Source: Sympetrum striolatum (lineage: Eukaryota; Arthropoda; Insecta; Odonata; Libellulidae). Taken from it: a DNA stretch of 64,000 nt. This document shows, one piece after another, positions 33,361 through 44,932 of the stretch. Numbering within the stretch: the stretch's first letter is position 1; every line of letters starts with the position of its first letter. The notes under the pieces are model-generated. The model did no database searches. It was not told where the DNA came from and was given only the letters and a program-made list of their open reading frames with translations. The stretch is from contig OX388346.1 in NCBI GenBank assembly GCA_947579665.1, positions 94,676,615-94,740,614 on the forward strand. The letters are read 5' to 3'. A program made the translations under genes and the position numbers.

Positions 33361-34059
33361 ATTTACGGGAACTTGTTTTTTATTTCCGATTTAATTCCGC
33401 AAAAGAATAAATGTCTGCAACGAGGAAATGAACATCTCGTGCATTTCTTGGAAGCTAAGTATAGATCGGGTTTAAAACGTCTTGAACAAAGTTTAAACTC
33501 TAATTACAAAAGTGCCTCATTGCATCGTTTTTACTTTTTGATTTGTGAGCCTAATTGTTTGCGCTAGACATTATATTTAAGCTTTAAATGCATTGTTGCA
33601 GATTGTTTATCGATATTGTCGTTATTGTTGAATTGTAGTCTTCAAAATTTTAAGTCCCTTGTAAAGGGTTCGTGCTGTTAATGGATTTCTATAATTAAAT
33701 AAACACATTAATAAACTAAGTAAATGGTTACCGTTGCTAACATTCTAACAATTAGTCACTGATGGCATAAATGTGAGTCTTAGGCATTTAAAAGCGTAAC
33801 AATGTGCAACATGATGCACGTATCTATGAAACCGCGTCGAATTTATAAAATCCCAGATCTGTTGTCACGCCAACGATTCGTCCAAGCGACCGAAGAATCA
33901 AGACGTTGCGTGACCACCGAGAGGCACTGCTGAGCGTAGAGAAGGCACAACAATATTTGAGAGATTATTCTTAAACGATAATTTTGAACGCGATAAAAGT
34001 ACGTACATTTTTAAACGACTTTCCGAAATATTCCCAAAGTTAACATTGGACATTACCGT

Positions 34060-35080
34060 GAATTTCAAATGGCATCTGGTGTCGAACCCAGAGCAATGTC
34101 GAACCCAGATGCAAGATGTTAATGCATATAGCGACCGGGTAGGCATTTAGCTTATTAAATCAAAGGTTTGAAGTCTATATCATACCGGGAAGGTCCTGAT
34201 ATAAGACTCCATTATCCCCATCTGAAATGCATTGTGTAATGTAAATAGCTCTCTGGGATCGAACCAAGGACCATCAAAGAAATCTAAAAGACGTTTTTGA
34301 AATGTATCCATGATCTCTATCCATATGCCGAATTTCCACTTTATATATTATTGGGAACGGGTTCAAAATAATTCTTAAAAATCGGATCAGTTACTGATTG
34401 TAGAGACGCCTGGTGTCGAACCCAGGACATATTGTAAGCTGTGAATGCAGTTTGATTTGTAAGGACTTGATCTTATTTAAAGCAAAATTTGAAGTTGATA
34501 TCATGCCGGGAAGTACCGAAAATTTGTTTCCGTTATCTCCATAAGAAATGCATTGAGGAATGTAAATAGCCCTCTGGGATCGAACCAAGGACCATTAGCG
34601 AATTGCTAAAATAAGATTGTGAAATATATCCATGATTTCTATCCTCATGCCGAGTTTTAAGTTTCTATCTTATAGGGAAGGGGTTTTAAAAAGATCTTAA
34701 AAATCGCCGCAATGCATTTTTAATGGGAGAATATTTGCCCCGACCTAGCGTCGAACCAAGGATAGTCGTCGAGGATATCTTTTTAATTTTCGTCGGATAT
34801 GAATGGTTTCCAGCGATCCCTTGAATTCCAAATCCCTAATTATCCAGAAAGTGGCTCAAAAACCTTTAAAAAGTCTTGAAAATCGCCGCAATGTATTTGA
34901 AAGTGTATAATTTTGCACCCACCTGGAATCGAACTCACGCACATTTGGTGACATTTCTGCGGTTGATAATATAGTAGAAGGCCTCTTCTAAGACCTCCGA
35001 GATCTTGAATTATCTATCCAATCGGGAAGTGCTTCGAATAAATTCCGAAAATTCCCGCATTGCCAAAAATAGGTTCCAAA
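34060..35080 (-). mobile_element. T-arm module array element, copy 2 (inverted)
   Basis: Reverse-oriented relative of 23790-24895. B-box cores (written on plus as TCGAACC) lie at 34929, 34751, 34580, 34416, 34259 and 34099, spaced 178, 171, 164, 157 and 160. Read on the minus strand, the module types follow the same order as copy 1, including the alternating A-B-A-B tail with a 321-bp dimer. An extra core at 34082 is 17 bp from its neighbour, a local duplication. The terminal hairpin of copy 1 is not found here. Confidence 0.65.
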
Positions 35081-35639
35081 ATTTTAAGTCTCTCAAAACG
35101 AGCTGAACAACTCTGTACCTAATTTCCTATTTTTCCACGCAACAGATGAAAAATTAACTTTTACAAAAGTAAAAAGTCTGATGTGGCCAACACATGACTT
35201 TCTCCGTATTTATTGAAAACAGAAGCCTATGCCGGTAATATATAAATAACTCCAAAACAATGAGTGTTACAGAAAAATGTTTCATACAAACGTTGTAGTG
35301 AAATACATTATCTATAACTTTGGTACATAATTATATACACCTACATTGCATTCTGATAGAGATATTTAAGAAACAAAATTTTGTTCCGGATAAACCGCAA
35401 CTTCCGGTTGTGCGATATTCACTAAAACCTAACCAGCTCTTGGTATTGGTAGGAAAATACTAAATATGAATTTAGGAATTGATCGGATAATTACTTTTTA
35501 AGATAGAGCGCCCACAAACTTTTAACCATAGACAGACATGTTCGGGAAAATAGCGAAAACAAACTCTATGGGCCCATAATATCTATTTCCGTCGAAATCT
35601 GGAGGTCGAATGTTTTTGCGAATACAATACTTTCTCTAT

Positions 35640-36480
35640 ACTACGTATAGGGAGAAAGCAAATATACTATAAGGTATATTTTTAACTACCTTTTACTACA
35701 ATGGTAAAAGAAATCCCCTACGTTGCTAGGCGACCTCAACATAAATTCCCAAATCTCAGAGGACTAGATATCTCGCAGTTTTCCTTACAAAACCGGAATG
35801 TATGACTTTCTCCTAAATTAAAAAAATACTCAGAGCAAGCTTATAATTATATCTACTGTTTAACATTAAAACGACAATCCTAACTTAATCAGCAGCCCCG
35901 CAATAAATTTCCAAAGGTATTTCCAAATCATAAACGATCCGGTAAGTCAGTACCGCTCCTCACAAATTTCCCTATAACTACTAAAAAAATTAATCTTTCC
36001 GAAAATAAAAAATACACCGACAAATAACATAAATGTAGCTACCGTTTAACACCAAAAGAAAATCCCTATATTATTTAGCAAACTCGCAATAAATTTGCAA
36101 AGTTCAGAGTATCGCTAATCAAGTCAATAACTACGCATCGTTCCTAACAAAGTTTCTTATAACTACAGAATTATTAATTTCTGCGGAAATAAAAAAATAA
36201 TTCTACGTAAATAATAAATAAACCTACCATTCTACAACACAACAAAACCTCCACGTTGCTTAGCAACTCCGCAATTAATTCCCAAAGCTAATAAGTAATC
36301 CTAAACGAACCGGCAGCTCCGTATCTTTACTCACAAATGTCCCTGTAATTACATAATTATTCAATTCTTCGAAAATAAAATAATAACTTAAACGTAGCTA
36401 ATAAATATATCTACAATTCAACACCAAAACAAAAACCCTACGTCACTCAGCAACCCCGCAATAAATTCCCAAAGTTTACA
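35640..36480 (+). repeat. Tandem array, ~186-bp monomer
   Basis: Marked by AGCAACCCCGCAATAAATTCC at about 35888, 36076, 36259 and 36446 (188, 183, 187), with a weaker first copy near 35727. Noncoding. Confidence 0.8.
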
Positions 36481-36640
36481 CTCCCGCCATGTTGAGAGAC
36501 GCCAACAGTTGGCAGTAGGCGTGATCGCATCGACATCAACAAATGACGTAATTTCAATCGCATCGAGATATCGATATCAGCACTCTTAAGGCGATAGGCT
36601 CGCAGTGACGGCGTCCACTCTCCCTTGCGGAACTACTTCC
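36481..36640. promoter_or_regulatory. Possible promoter segment
   Basis: Follows the satellite. It has CCCGCCATGTTG, a DRE palindrome TATCGATA (36569-36576), TGACGTAA and ACTTCCGG (ETS type). On the minus strand it lies downstream of the ORF at 36690-36926, so it could not be that ORF's promoter unless it serves a plus-strand or unseen gene. Confidence 0.25.
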
Positions 36641-36689
36641 GGCCATTAAACAAAAGAAATTAGGTTTTGGAATCGAGGAAAAAACCGCG

Positions 36690-36926
36690 CTATATTGGGA
36701 AATTAATTACGATGAGATGAGGGGGCGACGGTGGCTCCGAGGCGCGGGCGTTTGGGCAATTAAAAAAACCGACACGTGGTTTGTGGAAAACGAGAGGAAA
36801 TGCAATTAACGCGGAGATTACGACAATTGGAGCGTGGAACACCATGGGAACAGTGGTCAGGAGGGTGCAGAAGGAAGCTATGACCATAACAGTGACGAAA
36901 ATAAGGAAATATCCAAGTTTTTCCAT
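36690..36926 (-). CDS. Small hydrophobic ORF, possible signal-peptide exon
   Basis: A 78-codon minus-strand ORF starting MEKLGYFLIFVTVMVIASFC, which looks like a signal peptide or signal anchor. A second hydrophobic run (HAPIVVISALIAFPLVF) follows, then a proline-rich tail. Codon and GC use from about 36780 to 36926 is richer than the AT-rich neighbours. A GTAATC within the ORF could be a splice donor, making this a first exon. No family is recognised and chance cannot be excluded. Confidence 0.3.
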   Translation of the reverse strand: MEKLGYFLIFVTVMVIASFCTLLTTVPMVFHAPIVVISALIAFPLVFHKPRVGFFNCPNARASEPPSPPHLIVINFPI

Positions 36927-37144
36927 TGTTTAATATTATTTTGGTTAAGACCGTTCAATTTTAGTTATGAAGGAACGCATATTTAGTTTTAATTGCGTTC
37001 ACAGAGCGGGAGATTCTGCATAAAGGGTTTAATTTAGACAGCTATTAACAGCTCATCACCGGAAATATCCCGTTTGTTCCCATTTCTTATACGTTTTACG
37101 GAATTACCTCAAAGTTGATTTGCTAACGAATGCAAATTTTCGTT

Positions 37145-37480
37145 TCACACCGTAAATACAGGGTGCACGGGTTGAACGTATGAAATAATACGAACTGTAA
37201 TAACTTGAGGGTTAGTTAAGATATTTATTGGTGGTTTATTTACAGAAGTATGGCGACTCAACTTTATTTTACACACAGTTAATACGCTTAAGACATCTAA
37301 ATCTTTCTCCCCGAGTGCTTTGCAGGAGTGACATTTGCAATAACTAAAAGGAATTCGATGGCGCAGTTCCGGTAGATCACCAACTGGTGTCTGGTGCACT
37401 TGGTTCTCGATAAACACGGAAAAGTCATGTCTTTGAATCGATGGACCACCCCAAACAAGCGATCTAAGAACTCATACCTC
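37145..37480 (-). pseudogene. DDE transposase C-terminal remnant
   Basis: The minus-strand frame contains FIENQVHQTPVGDLPELRHR, a block typical of the C-terminus of mariner-related transposases that lie downstream of the last catalytic residue. The rest is decayed. The plus-strand sequence TACAGGGTGCACGGGTTG at 37157-37174 looks like the outer end of the element. No catalytic aspartates remain in the readable part. Confidence 0.5.
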
Positions 37481-37516
37481 ACAATTAATAACGGTGCGCC
37501 ATCATCAAGCGAACAC

Positions 37517-38105
37517 AGGAACTAACATTCTGAGTTACATTTAGAAGCAAACCGCTTATTAATATCTCAATTACTTCTCGAGTTATTGCATTTTGTATTA
37601 ATATACATTTTTAACCCAGGTACCCTGTAGTATAAGACAAATGCCCGCTCTTCGTAAATATAATCATATTTAAAAAAAATTATTTCGAAATAAATTAAGA
37701 ACCCGCTTAATTAATGATTATTTCGCTTGCTTCGTGATTGGTTCGCTGATTAAAGATTCGCTTACAATTATTTTAGTATCAGGTTCTTCGATGGTTGGAA
37801 ATTGTGTTTCCATAGTAACCCATAGTATTGTTGGTTTATTGTTGTACCATTGTTGCTGCATTGTTATCACATAATAATTTAAAAAACGCGAAAATAAAGC
37901 CCATATAGACTTAATTCGGCAATCTTTTTCGTTTTAATTTATTTAGACCATTTCTTCCTACGTCATTTGGCAATGTACACCATTGTATAGCAAACATAGG
38001 AAACATTCTGAGTTACATTTAGAAGCAAACCGCTAATTAACATCTCAATTACTTCTCAAGTTATAGCGTTTTGTTTAACAATAGGTTTTCAACCCGGACT
38101 GCACA
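37517..38105 (+). repeat. Direct repeat, ~115 bp, two copies
   Basis: Copies at about 37517-37630 and 37993-38105 share CATTCTGAGTTACATTTAG, AAGCAAACCGCT and TCTCAATTACTTCTC. They are 476 bp apart. The spacer has no gene. Confidence 0.7.
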
Positions 38106-38437
38106 GTTTCCTACAAACCAGTTAATTTTGGTAGTTATGATTCACGAGCTCTCATCCAACACAGGCTTTGCTCACGATTGCTTATATCTAATGCAATATT
38201 TACGGGTTTTATTTCTAATTTAAATTTCCAAATAAATCCATAGATTCAGAAGAAATAGCGAGATTAGGTATCGGGGTAATTTATGTTTTTAAAGACCACG
38301 TTCTATTCAATAAAATCATTTAGACGTTACTATTCGATGTGTAGCAGCAATTCCAAACACTTATATTATTATGTATTTTAATTCTATATGGTACTTAAAA
38401 CCCCCGTGTAATCTAATGAGAAAAGGCATGAGCTCGG

Positions 38438-38735
38438 ATTCAACAATCGCCTTGGTCGCCAGGGGGACTGGTTGTTTACTAAAATGTCTGCAATCGATCA
38501 AAACGAACTTTACGTGCATTTCTTATGAGAGAGACGATTCGAGTCGTCCAGAGTCGAACCAAGGATACTCTGAACAAATGAATATCATTATATAAGACTC
38601 CACTGGACCTTTAACGACTACCATAAAATTTATAATCTTATGACGTCGGGAAGTGCATGAAATAAATGTTCGAAAATTTCTTCCCTGTATTTCTTACCGG
38701 AGTTGCTGACATCGGATACATAAATATATACACAT
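38438..38735 (-). repeat. R1 Helitron-like body, copy
   Basis: Reverse-oriented. It contains GTCCAGAGTCGAACCAAGG and GACGTCGGGAAGTGCATGAA, closely matching 56350-56585. The outer end at 38725 reads TCGGATACATAAATATATA. Confidence 0.6.
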
Positions 38736-39599
38736 AAAGGTGATCATTATACAACATAATAACACCCCACTCTGCTATGCCTCTATTCGAACAAAAAATA
38801 ATCTCGTTATATTAGTTATTTGCCTCCAAAGTTTTATTCCGTCGAATGTTACAATGCTGGTGATGCCAATCTCGTATCTAGGCAACGCATATTATCGTTT
38901 ACTGCCCGAAACATGACAGAAAATTCTCTATTGATAGCTCAATTTAGACATCTTACACCCTATCTCCCGTTTCCATCTTCAAATGTGGTAATAACTGCGT
39001 TGCTAAGAAAGCCACGTGTGTATTGTCGATCGAACATTTTTGAAACTCTATTTTGACTTACTTCGCAACCACATAGAAAGTCGACATTTCGGCAGTCGTC
39101 AGAGTACCTATCGACTATTACTCACCAATGTTTACATCGCCAATAGTAACCCGGGTTGGCCTGGACTGACGATAATCAGAAAACACTCTCAAGGCATAAT
39201 TGTTGCATTTTTCGCGTTTGTGATTGTTTTTTCGACGCGTAAAAGCTAATTTATGTGCAACAAAATTTTGTGGTGTCTTGTATTAATCTTTAGCTACTTT
39301 TGTGAAAAATTAAGACTGTAATTCGAGTATTGCTAACGACAATATCAGTGAACAATCCACGAAAATGCTTTCACAAAGAAGGTTTTGTGCTGTCTTTTAT
39401 CAATTTTGAATATAAAAATTGTTTAAAAGGAATTTTTTTAATTGCCCCCCTTTCATGGTTTATATTCTGCACGCTAATGTGCAAATTTCAGATAAAATGT
39501 TCGCATATTTTTCTGCATAAATAGATAATATCAGAGGTAACTTCCCTTTAAAGTAGATACGGTTCCGTACACCTGTAGATAAACGCGTATTGACTTGAA
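38736..39599. other. Spacer
   Basis: Short unrecognised ORFs (for example 39016-39249). No feature called. Confidence 0.3.
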
Positions 39600-40030
39600 T
39601 TTGTGAATTTAAGCGAACATACTCCAATAGTCTCTTTATGATTGGTCAAAAACCAGACAGAAATTTCATTAGGAGTACAATTTTCGAAAATACAAAAAAT
39701 GTATTAAAAAAAAAGACAAAAGGATAGTTTTTTGTGTACACGTAGCTAAAAGCATTGTGCATATACAGTGCAAATTTTAGTTAAATCGCTTGAATAGTTT
39801 TTGAATTAATGGATGAATACCTGGCAAAGGTACCTGGCATTAAGAGCACAATTTTCGGAAATCCAAACAATGCATTTAGGTGAAAGATAATAGTATTATA
39901 TTTCGCGTACAGGTAGCTCAATGCATTCTGTACGTTCTGTGCAAATTTGAGCTAAATCGCTTCAACAAGTTTTGAATTATTGCCTAAAAACCACGCAAAG
40001 GTTACTTGCTATTAAGAGCCGGTATTAATT
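39600..40030 (+). repeat. Tandem duplication, ~170-bp unit
   Basis: AGCACAATTTTCGGAAATCCA and its relative at about 39674 and 39843, together with AAATCGCTT and GTAGCT blocks, repeat about 170 bp apart, with the start of a third unit near 40014. Confidence 0.65.
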
Positions 40031-40199
40031 TTCCATTCCCAGCCAGCTTTACCCTCCTAATTTCATTTTCGACGTGGAAATAAAAATCAATGTAGTCCAC
40101 CGTTTTAATTGGGACTAGCTTAACTTTTAAGTAGTTATTAGGTGGACAGTGTAACTAATGGTAGACAAGGGTTGTTTGTCTGTGAAGTATTGTTGTGGG

Positions 40200-40460
40200 T
40201 GAGGCTTACCGTGCTAGATGAGGAATGAGGTGAGTTTGAACCAGAATTTCCTATCGTCGAGTCGGAATGTGACCAATTAAGTGAAATATAATTACTCTAC
40301 GAGAAACAACATTCTTGGCGTTTGATTAGGAATGGGGCTTACCGTGCTAGATGAGGAGTGTGGTATTTTTCCGATCCTATTGTTTAAAAATGAACATTCC
40401 TTAAATTTTGGCTCGTTAATCTCACAGTTTCTCCCTCGGAAATAGTTCAAGGATTGCATA
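40200..40460 (+). repeat. Dispersed repeat R3, two copies
   Basis: GGCTTACCGTGCTAGATGAGG occurs at about 40204 and 40335. Relatives lie at 50925-51215, 51870-52020 and 58815-58990, usually followed ~60 bp later by GGAA(T/C)A(A/T)GTCCACGC. Function unknown. Confidence 0.5.
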
Positions 40461-40842
40461 AATGCATAATGTTCTCTTATGGTGTGTATAGCACTGACAA
40501 TAAAGTAAAACATTCGTTTAGAATCGTGTTTTGAAATTTATAAACTTTCGTTCGCGAAATACCGAAACGGTGGTGTCTGCGTGAATACCTTTTTGTCACG
40601 AATATTAGGCTACAAAATTCGTTTTCAAAGAAACATAAGTATTTGTTTATCTCAGCTATGACTTTGAAAGTTGTGCTTGATTTCACAAACAATTAGACAA
40701 AAGAAAAAATTCACGTAGCGTATTTTCTCTGTCCACGTTTAATGATATTTCCTCTTTTAACAATTCCATTGATAACAACCAAATTTCGCTGACTTAACCT
40801 TTGTATAATGGGGAACAAGGCTGTGAAAGTTTTAATCCAGTA

Positions 40843-41143
40843 ACTGGCCCGGGTTCGACTCCAGAACCTAAGGAAAGGCTTCCATAAGGAATGCACGTAA
40901 AATTCGTTTTCACACCTTGCAGGCTTCTCTTCATTTGCTAATTTAAATAGGAAATAATGTTGCTACGGAGTCGTAACAGGTACCAAAAGAAAGTAAATTG
41001 AATAAGGATTTTTATTTTGGTCGTGTTACATGGTTTGCGAGTCAAAATTACGAGAACTAGGGCAAAATAAACGAAAATTTTGTGAAATTTCGCCTTAGTA
41101 AACAACCAGTCCCCCTGACGACCAAGGCGATTGTTGAATCCGA
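40843..41143 (+). repeat. R1 Helitron-like body, copy
   Basis: Begins with a T-arm-like GGGTTCGACTCCAG (40852), then CCATAAGGAATGCACG, GGAAATAATG and ends GACCAAGGCGATTGTTG. Confidence 0.6.
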
Positions 41144-41484
41144 TACATTCATTTTCCCATAAGAATAAACGGGGATTTTAAGTCCATACCGAATTAATAG
41201 TAGGGATTGAAGTCGAAATTTATAAAGAGGAGGCAATTTACCGAGATTACAGCGAATGTAAACTATGATACTTAAATAGCAGAGACAGAATTATATTCAT
41301 AACGCATTAAAATACTTTAGCTGAAAAGGAAACTTATATATTTTCATGCATTTCCCGACTGAAAAATTGGGAATTTAAGCTCGAATCTCTAATTTTCCGA
41401 CGAATTCTCCTCAAAACGACTTCTAATCAGAGTAAATTCGACCGAAGAAGCCTTAACTCGGTGGAACTATGTAACCGGGATCAT

Positions 41485-41740
41485 CTTATATATAAAAGTG
41501 AAATGACGTTCGTGACGTCGTCTAAAACTCGAAAACGGCTCCACCGATTTGATTTCTTTTGTTTTGTTCGCCTCGGTACGGAGGTGGTTTAGGGAAAACC
41601 CAAAAGGAATAGCCGAAAAAGCATTTCCATAAGAAATACACGTAAGGTTCAATTTTCTCGCTGCAGGCTTCATTTCATTCGAAGATTTAAATTAGAAATA
41701 ATAGTCGTACAGAGTCGAACCAAGCACCAAAAAAGAAGAA
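41485..41740 (+). mobile_element. Helitron-like 5' end and body
   Basis: Starts CTTATATATAAAAGTGAAATG, then AAAACTCGAAAACGGCTCCA and CGGTACGGAGGTGG. This opening (TATA run, then AACTCGAAAACGGCT) is a recurring feature of insect Helentron-type elements. A reversed copy is at 26821-26996. Confidence 0.55.
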
Positions 41741-41910
41741 GAAGATATTATAAATACTCGAGCACTTTAGGCCCATAAAGCTGATGATTGAAGACGATAT
41801 ATTACATGGATAACGAGAAATATTCTGTAAGAAGGTAACGAGCAATTGCAGGTACGTAATTACAGTCAGGAGATTACCAGCTCATGTATGAGGGAAATTA
41901 GATGTCTTGT

Positions 41911-42493
41911 CTATATATATAAAGCAGAAATTCTGTGGGTTCGTACGTTTGTTTGTATGTTGTGTGTCTTCGATTTTAGTACAAACCGTTTGCCAGATTC
42001 GCGTCAAACCTTGCGTACGTGTTTTCTGGGACCAGGAAGGACGCACTGTCTCAATTTTATTCGATAATTTTGCTGGGTTCGAACCAAGAACGCTCAGATG
42101 TGTTTCCATAAAGAATAAATCTTCACTTTTTACGGTAGCTATATTTCTTTCGAAGAATTAAAACAGAAAAACAGTCGTGCGGAGTCGAGACAAGAAGCAA
42201 AAGAACGGAAATTAAAGGAATGTTCTAATTTTGATCGTGGAATATTGTTTCCGAATCGAAATTTGGAGAATATTAATAAAATACGCGTGAATTTTACAAA
42301 ATTGTTTGTAAACAGCCAATCCTCCTGACGATCAATGCGATTGTTGAGCCGAGCTCATGAATTTTTCTGTGTAGAATAGCTTGGGATTTCAGACTGTATT
42401 CTAAAGGGATTTTACGCATTGCACGACCGGCAACTTGAATTTAATCTACTTCTATATTCCCCAATTAAGAATCAACGGGCGCTTCAGCTAGTA
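41911..42493 (+). mobile_element. Putative non-autonomous Helitron, 583 bp
   Basis: Opens CTATATATATAAAGC with a small CAGAAATTCTG palindrome, includes an R1 body (GGGTTCGAACC, CCATAAAGAATAAATC, GATTGTTGAGC) and finishes CGGGCGCTTCAGCTAGTA, which fits the CTRR-type 3' terminus of Helitrons. No Rep/helicase gene, so non-autonomous. Confidence 0.5.
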
Positions 42494-42839
42494 TTATATA
42501 TAAATGAACTGATTGTTCAGCACAGCACGTGAGGGTGTGTTAGTTGACCAAAAACGAGTGAATTTGCTAAAAACCAAAACGCGTAACCATACATACATAC
42601 ATTCGTATGGGACATAGGAACGCGTGGAATACATAAATATGCAAATTCGTGGAAATACAAACACGACGGCGATCCTTGTATAAGATTGTGGGACTTTCTC
42701 TCCGACGGGAGAATTGCTTCGTCACCGTGACTTCCACAGGCACTTCCCTTCTCTGGAAGACCTCGATTGGCCGCTCTTTTTCCATCCTCAGAAGAACTGC
42801 AACCACTTTCTGGGAATCGGGAAGGAATACGGGGAATCT

Positions 42840-43850
42840 ATTATATATATATACAGCTACTCCGCCGGATATCCTCCTATATTGGATACGAATTATAACC
42901 ATGTTCCTCAAGCCTCATCGACTTGGAATTTTTATGACCCACTGCCAACGGTGTGTACCCTACAGAATATGTCAGACTTTCATCCTAGCTGTCATGAGTT
43001 CGATGGCAGAAGGCCCCGAAATCCTGATTTTTCACGGAAGAAGCATTGCGGGGATTTTCGGATTTTTTTTGAGACACATCCCGGAGAAGTTTTATATATC
43101 TTCTGTTATAGATAGATGCTTTTCTGGGTTCATTCATATATATAGCTATATAGATAGGATACTAATTCACAGGCTAAACCACAAGCGTCATTGACTTGAA
43201 ATCTTTACGACGTATTGGCCATAACGTGTAACCGCCAGAAAACTTGCGATTTTGAACCTCAGTGTCATGAGTTCGATTCCAGAGGGCCCCTAAGTCGCGA
43301 TTTTTCCATTTAAATGCATTCATGATCTATCAAAAACATTAATGACTTTTACAGAATGTGTCCTGGGTTCGATGCTAGGACGATACAAAAATCTCTCATT
43401 TAAAATACATTGAGGTAGTTTTTCATTATTTTTTTATGCACTTATCGAAATGATAGGAAGTTCTTCCTTTGATAGAAGATGCATATTAAGATTCGGTTCA
43501 AGAAAAAAAAATTACATAAGACCATGCTGTTCCTGGGTTCGATGCCAGAGAACATTACTAATTCTCACGTAAGGAATATATGTGAAAAGTAGGACGTCGT
43601 TTGAGGCAGTTGGAGCCAATGTTTCTGCTTGAATTTTAACACATAGTTATAGATGGTGATTTTCTATTGTGCTGCATAGTAAGTATCACCAGGAAGACTC
43701 GGGTTCGATGCCGGACGGTTAAATTGCAGCGAATTTTAAGAATATTATCAATCCATTTTTTATTTTGAGGACCCTCCCAATATGATGCCGATATGAAATT
43801 AGTGTTATCAACATGCTTGCAGTATGTAAGCAACATTTTACTCGTGTATA
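42840..43850 (+). mobile_element. T-arm module array element, copies 3 (tandem)
   Basis: A first partial unit (42840-43120) opens with a TATATATATA run and one degenerate module (GTTCGATGGCAG at 43000). A second opens at 43148 (CTATATAGATAGGATAC) and has cores at 43271, 43367, 43537 and 43703 (spacing 96, 170, 166). It ends in the hairpin TGCTTGCA-GTA-TGTAAGCA (43814-43832) and ACATTTTACTCGTGTATA, the same end as copy 1. Confidence 0.6.
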
Positions 43851-44114
43851 TATAAGATAAAAAAATCACTCCCCGATAACATAGAAACTTAAAACTCAGC
43901 ATGTCGATAGAGATAATATCTATAGAGTCTTATTTACTCGTTTGAAGCCCATCTTCGCTAACATGAATACAGATATGCACTTATAGTTCAGTTAAATCTC
44001 CTCTCTTTGGACCGCAAAGACTTCGAGAGTACTTTCTCAAACGCAGCATCACGCACGCAAAGAAAAGTTACACGTATGACGATTTCTTTAATTCCATTGT
44101 TTCTTCTTTTACAG

Positions 44115-44154
44115 GACAAAACCAGGACTGGACCGGACCTAGGACAGGACATTG
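44115..44154 (+). other. Possible 40-nt exon
   Basis: Preceded by a strong acceptor (TTTCTTCTTTTACAG, ending 44114) and followed by a consensus donor GTGAGT at 44155. The segment is rich in GGAC repeats and is open in the frame DKTRTGPDLGQDI. It may be a short exon of an otherwise unseen plus-strand gene, or chance. Confidence 0.3.
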
Positions 44155-44439
44155 GTGAGTTCTATCATTTCCTCATCGCATAATTATGTTGGAACATAAC
44201 TCGATATTACTTTTTCGTATTTTTTTCCATTTGTCACTTCGTTAAAACAGTCAAACATCGATTACTTCATTTAAACATACTTAATCTTGTTACTAAGAGA
44301 AGTAAATATCATAAAATTGGGCTTATTTGAAGTGCAGCCTCGTTGGAAAGTACTCGAATATCCATGAGAGACGTACTTATTGGACACAAGTTTATATATT
44401 TCGCCAATAGCATATGATTTCTTTACATTGGTAAATTCG

Positions 44440-44735
44440 GCTCTCAGACGTAGGTTGGGAATCCTTGAAAGAAAGGAAATTGGAAGCTGCGATTGGTTGA
44501 TAAATTCAGGGAAACTACATTTTCGGAAGATACGATCGGTATCCCCCCTGCTACGGATCCGATAATGAAGTTAAGAGAAATGGATGCTAGGACGAGTTAA
44601 AAATTCATCCTTTCCGCGAACGATACGCGACAATAACCGAATGAGGAAGTAGTTTAGATTCAACTGGTGTTTTCACCCCCTGCCACACGCCGAAAGGCGG
44701 CTTGTAAGGTATTAATGTAGATGTAGACTCTTAAT
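44440..44735 (+). pseudogene. LINE 3' fragment (family B type)
   Basis: Plus-strand RT C-terminus with frame breaks (DKFRETTFSEDTIGI, PIMKLREMDARTS) and 3' end CACCCCCTGCCACACGCC. The hairpin CGCC-GAAA-GGCG spans 44688-44699, then a short TGTAGA tandem tail. Confidence 0.7.
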
Positions 44736-44881
44736 TTTATAATTATGGAATTGATTGCATGAATAGTTCTCAACTTAATATCAACACGTAGAATATCCGA
44801 AATTATTCTTTAAGGTACATCACAAAGATTAACTTGGCTTCTAAATTTTTCTTCGATCGTCATCCATCTTTATCCAAACCT

Positions 44882-44932
44882 ATATCTATCTATCTATCGA
44901 TCTATATATATATATATCTATCTATCTATTAA
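44882..44932 (+). repeat. Microsatellite (CTAT/TA)n
   Basis: CTATCTATCTATCTAT, then TATATATATA, then CTATCTATCTAT. Confidence 0.9.

Noticed and set aside
42649..43194. 181-codon plus-strand ORF and an overlapping 133-codon ORF
   Set aside because: They run through TATA-rich Helitron-like repeat sequence and overlap in different frames; no domain is seen.
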